Shown here in pieces: positions 1 through 7,334 of a DNA stretch of 11,669 nt (positions within the stretch are counted from its first letter, which is position 1; each line of letters opens with the position of its first letter). The translations under genes were made by a program, and so were the position numbers. A model generated the notes under the pieces. It made no database searches. It saw only the letters and a program-made list of their open reading frames with translations, and was not told the origin of the DNA. Where the stretch lies: the NCBI GenBank assembly GCA_017620115.1, contig JAFZRB010000189.1:1-11669 (forward strand), in the 5' to 3' direction. This DNA is from Clostridia bacterium. GTDB lineage: Bacteria > Bacillota > Clostridia > Christensenellales > Aristaeellaceae.

Positions 1-29
1 TTGACGGGCGCGGCGTATTATGATATATT
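1..29 (+). promoter_or_regulatory. Sigma-A-type promoter of the GH172 gene
   Basis: A -35 hexamer TTGACG (1-6) is followed by a 17-nt spacer and a -10 hexamer TATATT (24-29), which predicts transcription from about position 36. The Shine-Dalgarno site and TTG start lie just downstream. The promoter is cut close to the window edge, so any upstream operator cannot be seen. Confidence 0.6.
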
Positions 30-45
30 TGTTTCATAAAAACGC

Positions 46-52
46 GAGGAGG
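46..52 (+). promoter_or_regulatory. Shine-Dalgarno site that fixes a TTG start
   Basis: GAGGAGG at 46-52 lies 9 nt upstream of an in-frame TTG at 62. The only upstream ATG in this frame (20-22) lies inside the promoter and upstream of the predicted transcript start, so it cannot be the start. This site makes TTG 62 the likely initiation codon. Confidence 0.75.
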
Positions 53-61
53 TCGATCGTC

Positions 62-1132
62 TTGTTCTTACGCGATCTGGATCAGCTTGCCTGTGTGTCC
101 TCAAACGTCACGCGCTCCATATCCCCCGAAAACCTGACCGGCGAGCCCGGCCAGGGCGCACGCACGCCGCTGGAGCAGGGCTCCGCGCGCAACGCGGCGC
201 GCGACCTGGGCGACGGCTGGAAGGTGAATCCCTATCTCGTCGTCGCGCCCGGCGAGGACCGGCTGCTGGCCGACATCGCGGGCTGCGGCGCGGTCAAACA
301 CTTCTGGCTCACGCCCGGCACGCGCGACTGGCGCAATCTCATCCTGCGCATCTACTGGGACGAAAACCCCGTGCCCTCCGTCGAGTGCCCGGTGGGCGAT
401 TTCTTCGCCTGCGGCTGGGGCGAATACGCGCAGATCTCATCGCTGGCTGTGTGCCTGAACCCCGGACGCGCCTTCAACTGCTACTGGACGATGCCCTTCC
501 GCACGCGCTGCCGCGTGACCATCGAAAACCGCACGGGCGACGACGTGGCCGTGTATTACCAGCTCACCTACGAGCTGGGCGAGGTACCGGAGAGCGCCGG
601 CTACTTCCACGCGCAGTTCAACCGCGTCAACCCGCTGCCCTACAGGCAGGACTACACACTGCTGGACGGCGCCGAAGGTTCGGGCCAGTATGTGGGCACC
701 TACATGGCCTGGGGCGTGAACAACACCGGCTGGTGGGGCGAGGGCGAGATCAAATTCTTCATGGACGGCGACGGAGCGTATCCCACCATCTGCGGCACGG
801 GCACGGAGGATTACTTCTGCGGCTCGTATAATTTCGACGTCGGCGGGCAGTACACGGTGTTCACGACGCCCTACAGCGGCCTGGCGCAGGTCATCCGGCC
901 GGACGGCGCGTACCGCTCTCAGACGCGCTTCGGGCTGTATCGCTGGCACATCACCGATCCCATCCGTTTCCGGAAGAGCCTGCGCGTGACCATTCAGGCG
1001 CTGGGCTGGCGCTCCGGCGGCCGCTACCTGCCGCTGCAGGACGACATCGCCTCGGTGGCGTACTGGTATCAGGACAGGCCCTGCGCGTCGCGCAAACCCC
1101 TGCCCTCGAAGGACGAGCTGGAGATCATATAA
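62..1132 (+). CDS. GH172 (DUF2961) family glycoside hydrolase
   Basis: The 356-residue product carries the hallmarks of DUF2961, now glycoside hydrolase family GH172. Characterised members act on furanosides: difructose dianhydride I synthase/hydrolase and exo-D-arabinofuranosidases. Visible family motifs, numbered from the TTG start, are PVGDFF (about 111-116), GEGEIKFFMDGD (about 226-237) and GTGTEDYFCGSYNF (about 245-258). The glutamates in GEGE (about 229) and TED (about 249) are the best candidates for the catalytic pair, by their spacing and conservation in the family. No signal peptide follows the TTG start, so the enzyme is probably cytoplasmic and handles imported oligosaccharides or fructosides. 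It is a single gene with its own promoter. It is separated from the downstream CDP-sugar operon by a fresh promoter, so a functional link is not implied. The family call is firm; the substrate is unknown. Confidence 0.88.
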   Translation: MFLRDLDQLACVSSNVTRSISPENLTGEPGQGARTPLEQGSARNAARDLGDGWKVNPYLVVAPGEDRLLADIAGCGAVKHFWLTPGTRDWRNLILRIYWDENPVPSVECPVGDFFACGWGEYAQISSLAVCLNPGRAFNCYWTMPFRTRCRVTIENRTGDDVAVYYQLTYELGEVPESAGYFHAQFNRVNPLPYRQDYTLLDGAEGSGQYVGTYMAWGVNNTGWWGEGEIKFFMDGDGAYPTICGTGTEDYFCGSYNFDVGGQYTVFTTPYSGLAQVIRPDGAYRSQTRFGLYRWHITDPIRFRKSLRVTIQALGWRSGGRYLPLQDDIASVAYWYQDRPCASRKPLPSKDELEII

Positions 1133-1163
1133 CGCCTTCCCGCGCTTCCGCGCGGCAATGGAG

Positions 1164-1192
1164 TTGATATGCCGCCGCTTTCGTGCTACAAT
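1164..1192 (+). promoter_or_regulatory. Sigma-A-type promoter of the CDP-sugar operon
   Basis: TTGATA (1164-1169), a 17-nt spacer and TACAAT (1187-1192) form a near-consensus promoter. Transcription should begin near 1199-1200. The Shine-Dalgarno site AAGGAGA (1224-1230) and the rfbF ATG (1238) follow. It is the only convincing promoter seen ahead of the eight-ORF operon. Confidence 0.75.
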
Positions 1193-1203
1193 GAAGGCGG
1201 CGG
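1172..1203 (+). repeat. Operator-like inverted repeat around the -10 box
   Basis: The arms CCGCCGCTTTC (1172-1182) and GAAGGCGGCGG (1193-1203) are complementary at 10 of 11 positions, the exception being T1179/G1196. They flank a 10-nt centre that contains the whole -10 hexamer TACAAT. One arm fills the promoter spacer and the other covers the predicted start of transcription. The placement suits a repressor operator. No T-run follows, so it is not an intrinsic terminator. Function is inferred from geometry only. Confidence 0.45.
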
Positions 1204-1237
1204 TTAACAGCGCATCAGGGAAAAAGGAGAAGCGATC

Positions 1238-2020
1238 ATGAAAACTGTCATCCTGGCCGGCGGGTTCGGAACCCGGATCTCCGAGGAATCCCAGTATAAA
1301 CCCAAGCCGATGCTCGAGATCGGCGAGATGCCGATCCTCTGGCATATCATGAAGGAATACTCCTCCTTCGGCCACAACGAGTTCATCATCTGCGCCGGCT
1401 ACAAACAGCACGTGATCAAGGAATGGTTCGCCGACTACTTTCTTCACACCAGCGATATCACCTTCGACATGACCAACGGCAACAAGATGATCGTGCATGA
1501 TTCCGTGCTCGAGCCATGGAAGGTCACCGTCGTGGACACCGGCCTGAACACCATGACGGGCGGCCGGGTGAAGCGCATCCGGAAATACCTGAACGAGGAG
1601 CCGTTCTTCCTCACCTACGGCGACGGCGTGTCCAACGTGGATATCAACGCGCTTTTGGCGTTTCACAAAAGCCACGGCAAGTGCGTGACCCTCACCACGG
1701 TGAGCATCGCCCAGCAGAAGGGCGTTCTGGACATCGACGAAAACGACACCGTGACCTCCTTCCGCGAGAAGGACGACGAGGACGGCGCCGTGATCAACGG
1801 CGGCTACATGGTGTGCAACCCCGGCATTTTCGACTACCTGACCGACGACGCCACCGTGCTCGAAAAAGAGCCCATGCGGGCGCTCGCGGCGGCCGGCGAA
1901 CTGAAGAGCTTCTACCACAAGGGCTTCTGGCAGTGCATGGACACCAAGCGCGAAAAAGATCTCCTCGAAAGACTGTGGGCGGCGGGCAACGCGCCCTGGA
2001 AGGTGTGGAAAGACGAATGA
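1238..2020 (+). CDS. rfbF: Glucose-1-phosphate cytidylyltransferase
   Basis: RfbF makes CDP-D-glucose and pyrophosphate from CTP and glucose 1-phosphate, the entry step to CDP-linked 3,6-dideoxyhexoses. The 260-residue length is normal for the family. Visible signatures are the nucleotidyltransferase loop LAGGFGTR (6-13), the KPKPM lysines (21-25), the metal-binding region LTYGDGVSN with D129, INGGY (186-190), and the C-terminal FWQCMDTKRE with D235, which suits the second metal ligand. These patterns separate RfbF from the related dTDP-glucose enzyme RmlA. The ATG at 1238 has AAGGAGA 7 nt upstream and is the first gene after the operon promoter. Its TGA overlaps the rfbG ATG (ATGA at 2017-2020), which indicates translational coupling. 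Confidence 0.95.
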   Translation: MKTVILAGGFGTRISEESQYKPKPMLEIGEMPILWHIMKEYSSFGHNEFIICAGYKQHVIKEWFADYFLHTSDITFDMTNGNKMIVHDSVLEPWKVTVVDTGLNTMTGGRVKRIRKYLNEEPFFLTYGDGVSNVDINALLAFHKSHGKCVTLTTVSIAQQKGVLDIDENDTVTSFREKDDEDGAVINGGYMVCNPGIFDYLTDDATVLEKEPMRALAAAGELKSFYHKGFWQCMDTKREKDLLERLWAAGNAPWKVWKDE

Positions 2021-3075
2021 ACCTCGATTTCTATCGCGGCAGGCGCGTTCTGGTCACCGGGCACACCGGCTTCAAGGGCTCGTGGATGAGCGTGGTTCTG
2101 GCGAACGCCGGGGCGGAGGTCGTCGGCTATTCGAGCTGCTCGAAGACGGAAACCCGCCTGTTCGACCTGTGCGGCGTCAAGGACCAGATCATCCACAATA
2201 AAGGCGACGTGCGCGACCTCGATCATCTCATGGCCGTATTCGCAGAATACCGGCCGGAGATCGTCATCCACATGGCCGCGCAGCCCATCGTGCGCGAAAG
2301 CTATTTGAATCCCGTGCACACCTACGATACGAACGTCATGGGCACGGTGAACGTGCTGGAATGCGTCCGGCTGAATCCGTGCGTCAGATCCTTTCTGAAC
2401 GTGACCACCGACAAGGTCTATGAGAATAAGGAGTGGCCCTGGGGCTACCGCGAAAACGAGCCCCTGGACGGCTTCGACCCCTATTCCAATTCCAAATCCT
2501 GCTCCGAGCTGGTAACGCACAGCTACAAAAACAGCTTTTTCGCCGACGGACGCGCGGCCATTTCGACGGCCCGCGCGGGCAACGTCATCGGCGGAGGCGA
2601 TTTCGCGAAGGACCGCATCATCCCGGACTGCGTGCGCGCGGCGCTGAGGCATGAGCCCGTCGTGGTGCGCAATCCCTATTCGACGCGGCCCTTCCAGCAC
2701 GTGCTGGAGCCCGTGTGCGCCTACCTGATGATCGCCGCGCGGCAGTATGAGGACGGCCGCCTCGCCGGATACTACAACGTCGGCCCGGACGAGGGCGACT
2801 GCTTCCGAACGGGCGAGCTCGTCGACGCCTTCATCCGGCGCTGGGGCGAGGGCATGACCTGGATCGACCGCTCAGACGGCGGCCCCCACGAGGCGAACTT
2901 CCTGAAGCTCGACTGCTCGCTCATCAAAAGCGCGTTCGGCTGGAAGCCGCGCTGGAACCTGGAGACGGCCATCTCGAAGGTGGTCGAGTGGACGAAATGC
3001 TGGCGCGACGGCGGCGACGTGCGCGCCTGCATGGACGGGCAGATCGCCGAGTATCTGAACGGGGGCGGCGCATGA
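2017..3075 (+). CDS. rfbG: CDP-glucose 4,6-dehydratase
   Basis: RfbG converts CDP-D-glucose to CDP-4-keto-6-deoxy-D-glucose with tightly bound NAD. The 352-residue protein is an extended short-chain dehydrogenase. The Rossmann motif is TGHTGFKG (14-21), the active-site segment is NVTTDKVYENKEW with T-D-K at 131-133, and the catalytic YxxxK pair is Y156/K160 in PYSNSKS. RAGNVIGGGDF (about 186-196) is typical of this dehydratase subgroup. The frame stays open upstream to 1516, but that part is antisense-like shadow inside rfbF. The real start is ATG 2017, which overlaps the rfbF stop by 4 nt. The rfbG stop in turn overlaps the next ATG (ATGA at 3072-3075). Confidence 0.95.
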   Translation: MNLDFYRGRRVLVTGHTGFKGSWMSVVLANAGAEVVGYSSCSKTETRLFDLCGVKDQIIHNKGDVRDLDHLMAVFAEYRPEIVIHMAAQPIVRESYLNPVHTYDTNVMGTVNVLECVRLNPCVRSFLNVTTDKVYENKEWPWGYRENEPLDGFDPYSNSKSCSELVTHSYKNSFFADGRAAISTARAGNVIGGGDFAKDRIIPDCVRAALRHEPVVVRNPYSTRPFQHVLEPVCAYLMIAARQYEDGRLAGYYNVGPDEGDCFRTGELVDAFIRRWGEGMTWIDRSDGGPHEANFLKLDCSLIKSAFGWKPRWNLETAISKVVEWTKCWRDGGDVRACMDGQIAEYLNGGGA

Positions 3076-3170
3076 GCGTCGGCGAGCGCATACGCGATCT
3101 CCAGCGCGCCATTCAGGCGCCCTACCGGAACGACTGGCGCAACATCAGAAACAAGATCATGCGGAGGTAG
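3072..3170 (+). CDS. Small basic ORF between rfbG and rfbH (32 aa)
   Basis: I do not recognise this 32-residue product. It starts MSVGERIRDLQ and ends RNKIMRR. It is strongly basic (nine Arg, one Lys), with no Cys and no membrane segment, and the N-terminal third looks helix-forming. Its ATG overlaps the rfbG stop as ATGA, the same junction as rfbF-rfbG, and a G-rich stretch (GGGGGCGG) just upstream could serve as a weak Shine-Dalgarno. Its last codons, CGG-AGG-TAG, contain the GGAGG site (3163-3167) that serves rfbH 6 nt further on, so translating it would deliver ribosomes to rfbH. It may be a true small protein, a translational coupler or leader peptide, or a chance ORF filling the 98-nt gap. 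Conservation in other genomes would decide. Confidence 0.45.
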   Translation: MSVGERIRDLQRAIQAPYRNDWRNIRNKIMRR

Positions 3171-3173
3171 ATC

Positions 3174-4532
3174 ATGGCAGCGTGGAAGAATGAGGCCGAG
3201 GCCAGGGAACAGATCAAATCGCTCGTCGCGGAATACTACCGCGCCTTCAAGGAAAAAAAGGAGCCGTTTCACGAGGGCGACCGGATCAGCTACGCCTCGC
3301 GCGTGTTCGACGAAAAGGAGATGCAGGCGTTGACCGACGCCATGCTGGATTTCTGGCTCACCACCGGCCGCTTCGCCGACCGGTTCGAGAAGGAGTTCGC
3401 CGCCTGGATCGGCGTGAAATACGCCCATCTGGTCAACAGCGGCTCCTCCGCCAACCTGATCGCCTTCATGGCGCTGACCGCTCCCGAGCTGGGCGCGCGC
3501 CAGATCAGGCCGGGCGACGAGGTCATCACCGTGGCCTGCGGCTTTCCCACCACGGTGACGCCCATCCTGAATTACGGCGCGGTTCCGGTGTTCGTCGACG
3601 TAACGGTTCCGCAGTACAATATCGACGCGGCGAAGCTCGAAGGCGCGCTGAGCGAAAAGACGAAGGCCGTCATGATCGCGCACACGCTGGGCAATCCGTT
3701 CGACCTCCGGGCCGTGAAGGCGTTCTGTGAAAAGCACGGCCTCTGGCTGGTGGAGGACAACTGCGACGCGCTGGGCTCCGAGTATACCATCGGCGGCGAG
3801 ACGAGGTTCACCGGCGCTTGGGGCGACATCGGCACGTCCTCCTTCTATCCCCCGCACCACATGACCATGGGCGAGGGCGGCTGCGTGTACACGAACGACC
3901 CGCTGCTGCACCGGCTGATCCTTTCCTTCCGCGACTGGGGCCGCGACTGCGTGTGCCCCTCGGGGCGCGACAACTTCTGCGGCCACCGCTTCGACGGCCG
4001 GCACGGCGAGCTGCCCGCCGGGTACGACCACAAATACGTCTACAGCCATTTCGGCTATAACCTCAAAGCGACCGACATGCAGGCCGCGATCGGCTGCGAA
4101 CAGCTGAGGAAATTCCCCTCGTTCATCGGGCGGCGGCGGCACAACTGGGACAGGCTTCACGGCATCCTCGAAGCCGCTTCGGACCGGCTGATCCTGCCGG
4201 AGCCCGCCGAAAACAGCGCGCCCTCGTGGTTCGGCTTCCTGATCTCCGTGCGGCTGGAGAGCGGCCTCGAGCGCAACCGCGTCACGCGGTACATCGAGGA
4301 TCACAACATCCAGACCCGCCTGCTCTTCTCCGGCAATCTCATCAGGCATCCCTGCTTCGATCAGATTCGCGGAACGGACGCCTACCGCGTGGCGGGCGAT
4401 CTCACAGTCACCGATTTCGTGATGAACAGCGCGTTCTGGGTCGGCGTATATCCCGGCATGACGGACGACATGATCGACTATATGGGCCGGGTCATTCTTG
4501 AAGCGACCGAACGGCGGGAGGAGAGGCAATGA
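3174..4532 (+). CDS. rfbH: CDP-4-keto-6-deoxyglucose 3-dehydrase (E1)
   Basis: RfbH/E1 is a PMP-dependent, iron-sulfur dehydrase that removes the C-3 hydroxyl of CDP-4-keto-6-deoxyglucose. A separate NADH reductase (E3) supplies electrons. The 452-residue protein has the aminotransferase fold, with SGSSANL (about 89-95) and VEDNCDALG (about 193-201). In place of the usual PLP-binding lysine it has SSFYPPHHMTMGEGG (about 222-236). The first histidine of the pair (H228) aligns with the lysine-replacing histidine that defines E1 enzymes. Four cysteines (C197, C259, C261, C269) match the [2Fe-2S] pattern C-x57-C-x-C-x7-C of Yersinia E1, but the first spacing here is 61. The start ATG 3174 has GGAGG 6 nt upstream. 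Its TGA overlaps the next ATG (4529-4532). Confidence 0.93.
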   Translation: MAAWKNEAEAREQIKSLVAEYYRAFKEKKEPFHEGDRISYASRVFDEKEMQALTDAMLDFWLTTGRFADRFEKEFAAWIGVKYAHLVNSGSSANLIAFMALTAPELGARQIRPGDEVITVACGFPTTVTPILNYGAVPVFVDVTVPQYNIDAAKLEGALSEKTKAVMIAHTLGNPFDLRAVKAFCEKHGLWLVEDNCDALGSEYTIGGETRFTGAWGDIGTSSFYPPHHMTMGEGGCVYTNDPLLHRLILSFRDWGRDCVCPSGRDNFCGHRFDGRHGELPAGYDHKYVYSHFGYNLKATDMQAAIGCEQLRKFPSFIGRRRHNWDRLHGILEAASDRLILPEPAENSAPSWFGFLISVRLESGLERNRVTRYIEDHNIQTRLLFSGNLIRHPCFDQIRGTDAYRVAGDLTVTDFVMNSAFWVGVYPGMTDDMIDYMGRVILEATERREERQ

Positions 4533-6361
4533 AAATCAGGCTGGCGGATTATGTCGCGGATTTCCTGGCCGCGCACGGCGTGACGGACGTTTTCAGCGTG
4601 GTCGGCGGCGGCGCGATGCACCTGAACGACGCGCTGGGCCATCACGGCGGGCTGCGTGTGACCTACAATCACCACGAGCAGGCGTGCGCCATCGCGGCCG
4701 AGGCCTACGCGCGGCTTGAAAACCGGATCGCCGCCGTGTGCGTCACCACCGGCCCCGGCGGCACCAACGCGCTCACGGGCGTGGTGGGCGGCTGGCTGGA
4801 CTCGATTCCCATGTTCATCATCAGCGGCCAGGTTCGCTACGACACCACGGCGCGCTTCGCCATGAAGGCGGCGGGCGCCGCGGTGCGCGCCATGGGCGAT
4901 CAGGAATACGACATCGTGAAATCGGTCGCGCCCATGACGAAATTCGCCATGATGATCGAGGAGCCGAAAACCATCCGCTACGCGCTGGAAAGGGCCTGGC
5001 ACCTGGCGACGACCGGCCGGCCCGGCCCGGTGTGGATCGACATTCCCGTGAACTTCCAGGGCGGCTACATCGAGACGGACGACCTCGCGGGCTACGACCC
5101 GGCGGAGGACGACGCGCTGCTGCCGCCGCCCGTGAGCGGGGAAACCGTGCGCGCGGTGCTTTCGAAAATCGCCGCGGCCAAACGCCCCGTGCTCTACGCG
5201 GGCTACGGCATCCGCCTCTCCGGCGGCTACGACGCCTTCCGCGCCGCGCTCGAAAATCTGAATATCCCCGTCGTCACCTACTGGAACGCCATCGACCTCA
5301 TCGAGGACGAACACCCCCTCTACGTGGGCCGCGGCGGCAACATGGGCGACCGGCCCGGCAACTGGGCCGTTCAGAACGCCGACCTGGTGCTGGCCGTGGG
5401 CACGCGCATCTCCATCCGCCAGGTGGGCTACAACTGGCAGAGCTGGGCGCGCGCCGCCGAGGTCGTCATGGTCGATATCGACCGGAACGAGCTGAAGAAG
5501 CCCACGCTGCACGTGGACATGCCCATATGGGCCGACGCGAAGGATTTCCTGACGAAGCTGAACGCCGCCGCGGATAAAAAGGTGTTTTCCGGCGACGACT
5601 GGATCGCGCGCTGCCAGGGCTGGAAGCGCGACTATCCCGTTGTGCTGCCGCGCCACTGGGCGGAAAACGGAAAAACGGCGAACGTCTACGCCTTCGTGCG
5701 CTGCCTGTCGGACCGCCTGCCGGAAAACAGCCTCACAGCCGTGTCCAACGGCGCGTGCTGCGTGGTGGGCAGCCAGGCCTTCGTCATCCGGAAGGGCAGC
5801 CGCCTGGCCAACAACAGCGCCATCGCCTCCATGGGCTACGGCCTGCCCGCCGCCATCGGCACCTGCATCGGCGGCGGCCGGCGGACGACGGTCTGCCTGG
5901 AGGGCGACGGCTCCATCATGATGAACCTGCAGGAGCTTCAAACCATCCTCACCAACCGCCTGCCCATCAAAATTTTCCTCATCAACAACAGCGGCTATCA
6001 TTCCATCCGCATCACGCAGACCAACCTCTTCGGCCAGCACACCAAAGTGGGCATCGGCCCGGAATCCGGCGACCTTTCCTTCCCCGAATTCCAAAAGATC
6101 GCGGAAGCATTCGGCTACCGCTATCTCAGCGCGCGCAGCAACGCCGAAATGAAGGCGGTCGTGGACGAGGCGCTGGCGCTGGAGGGCCCCGTGTTTACGG
6201 AAATCTTCACCGACACGGAACAGGTTTGGGAGCCCAAGAGCAGCACGAAGCGCCTGGCGGACGGCACGCTGGTGAGCCCGCCGCTGGAGGACCTGGCCCC
6301 CTTCCTGCCGCGCGACGAGCTGAAAAACATCATGCTGATTCCGTTGGTTGAGGAGGAGTGA
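4529..6361 (+). CDS. ThDP-dependent acetolactate synthase-like enzyme (YerE-like)
   Basis: This 610-residue protein has the three-domain layout of the acetohydroxyacid synthase family. The N-terminal PYR domain carries the cofactor-activating glutamate E50 in YNHHEQACAIAAEAY and GPGGTNALTGVVGG. The middle domain runs from about 200 to 340. The C-terminal PP domain has the ThDP/Mg motif from EGDGS (458-462) to the paired asparagines N486-N487. The gene follows rfbFGH directly, with a 4-nt overlap and a G/A-rich ribosome site (about 4516-4526). The best parallel is therefore YerE of Y. pseudotuberculosis, a ThDP flavoenzyme that decarboxylates pyruvate and adds the acetyl unit to C-4 of CDP-3,6-dideoxy-4-ketoglucose. 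Branched-chain amino acid synthesis is less likely, because no ilvN, ilvC or ilvD lies nearby. The family call is firm; the YerE role is inferred from context. Confidence 0.85.
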   Translation: MKIRLADYVADFLAAHGVTDVFSVVGGGAMHLNDALGHHGGLRVTYNHHEQACAIAAEAYARLENRIAAVCVTTGPGGTNALTGVVGGWLDSIPMFIISGQVRYDTTARFAMKAAGAAVRAMGDQEYDIVKSVAPMTKFAMMIEEPKTIRYALERAWHLATTGRPGPVWIDIPVNFQGGYIETDDLAGYDPAEDDALLPPPVSGETVRAVLSKIAAAKRPVLYAGYGIRLSGGYDAFRAALENLNIPVVTYWNAIDLIEDEHPLYVGRGGNMGDRPGNWAVQNADLVLAVGTRISIRQVGYNWQSWARAAEVVMVDIDRNELKKPTLHVDMPIWADAKDFLTKLNAAADKKVFSGDDWIARCQGWKRDYPVVLPRHWAENGKTANVYAFVRCLSDRLPENSLTAVSNGACCVVGSQAFVIRKGSRLANNSAIASMGYGLPAAIGTCIGGGRRTTVCLEGDGSIMMNLQELQTILTNRLPIKIFLINNSGYHSIRITQTNLFGQHTKVGIGPESGDLSFPEFQKIAEAFGYRYLSARSNAEMKAVVDEALALEGPVFTEIFTDTEQVWEPKSSTKRLADGTLVSPPLEDLAPFLPRDELKNIMLIPLVEEE

Positions 6362-6367
6362 CGCGCC

Positions 6368-7303
6368 ATGGCTGAGCTGACCATACGAAGGGCCGTCGTC
6401 AACGGCGCGCTGGGCTCCGTGGGGCTGGCGCTGGTGGACTGCCTGCTCGGAAAGGGCATAGAGACGTGCGCCGTGGTTTATCCGGGCGACGCGCGCATAG
6501 CCCTTCTTCCGAAGGAGGCCGCCGCCGTGCCCTGCGACATGCGGGAGATCGCCCGTCTGCCGGAGCTCGTCGGCGGGCCCGTCGACGCCTTCTTCCACCT
6601 GGCGTGGATGGGCACCATCGGCCCCGGCCGCGACGACATGTGGCTGCAGACGGAGAACATCCGCTGCGCGCTGGAGGCGGCGAAGGTATCCGCCGCGCTG
6701 GGCTGCCGCGTTTTCGTGGGCGTGGGCAGCCAGGCGGAGCATGGCCGCGTCGACGGCCTGGTGCGCCAGGATACGCCCTGCTTCCCCCTCACGGGCTACG
6801 GCATGGCGAAGCTGTGCGCGGGCCAGATGACGCGCAGCGTGTGCGGGAGCCTCGGCGTGCGCCACGTGTGGGCGCGTATCCTGAGCGTGTACGGCCCGAA
6901 CGACAGCCCGCTCTCCGTCACCAGCGTGATCATCGGCAGGCTCCTGAAAGGCGAAAAGCCCGCTCTCACCGCGGGAGAGCAGCTGTGGGACTACCTGTAC
7001 GCCGCCGACGCCGCGGAAGGGCTTTTCCGCATGGCCGCGTCGGGGCGGGACGGCGCCGTCTACCCCCTGGGCTCGGGCGAAGCGCGGCCGCTGCGCGAAT
7101 ACTTTGAGATGATGCGGGACGCCGTCGATCCCGCCCTGCCTTTGGGCCTGGGCGAGCTTCCCTATGCGCCGAACCAGGTGATGCGCCTGCAGGCCGACAT
7201 CGAGCCGCTCCGCCGCGACACGGGGTTCGAGCCGAAAACGCGGTTTGAGGACGGCATTGCGGAGACGGTGAAGGGGATCAGAAAACGCATGGCCGAACAA
7301 TAA
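6368..7303 (+). CDS. NAD(P)-dependent extended-SDR oxidoreductase (YerF-like?)
   Basis: The 311-residue protein is an extended SDR of the NAD-dependent epimerase/dehydratase family. The dinucleotide motif is VNGALGSVG, with glycines at 13, 16 and 19. The motif is slightly unusual because Asn replaces the usual Thr before the first Gly. FHLAWMG (about 76-82), GVGSQAEHG with S121, and the catalytic pair Y144/K148 in YGMAK follow, then RILSVYGPND (about 170-179). Position after the YerE-like gene suggests the YerF role: reduction of the acetyl side-chain ketone to finish a yersiniose-type sugar. A C-4 reductase, as in abequose or paratose synthesis, or an epimerase are alternatives. The start ATG 6368 has AGGAGGAG (6351-6358) 9 nt upstream, inside the end of the preceding gene. 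Confidence 0.8.
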   Translation: MAELTIRRAVVNGALGSVGLALVDCLLGKGIETCAVVYPGDARIALLPKEAAAVPCDMREIARLPELVGGPVDAFFHLAWMGTIGPGRDDMWLQTENIRCALEAAKVSAALGCRVFVGVGSQAEHGRVDGLVRQDTPCFPLTGYGMAKLCAGQMTRSVCGSLGVRHVWARILSVYGPNDSPLSVTSVIIGRLLKGEKPALTAGEQLWDYLYAADAAEGLFRMAASGRDGAVYPLGSGEARPLREYFEMMRDAVDPALPLGLGELPYAPNQVMRLQADIEPLRRDTGFEPKTRFEDGIAETVKGIRKRMAEQ

Positions 7304-7334
7304 CGTATACAACTCAAAAGAAAGGCGCACATTC

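Noticed and set aside
1140..1155. Hairpin CCGCGC-TTCC-GCGCGG after the GH172 gene, as a possible terminator
   Set aside because: The stem is only 6 bp and is followed by CAATGG rather than a T-run. It could aid Rho-dependent ending, but I cannot call it an intrinsic terminator.
1516..2016. N-terminal extension of the rfbG frame
   Set aside because: It lies wholly inside rfbF in another frame and is Arg/His-rich. The dehydratase homology begins at ATG 2017, which overlaps the rfbF stop.
4529..6361. Annotation as the biosynthetic acetolactate synthase large subunit (ilvB)
   Set aside because: The family resemblance is real, but no regulatory subunit or other branched-chain amino acid genes are present, and the gene overlaps rfbH inside a CDP-sugar operon.
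7283..7311. TATACA upstream of the PHP gene as a separate promoter
   Set aside because: The expected -35 position reads AAACGC, which does not resemble TTGACA. The pair of terminal genes is more simply part of the upstream operon.
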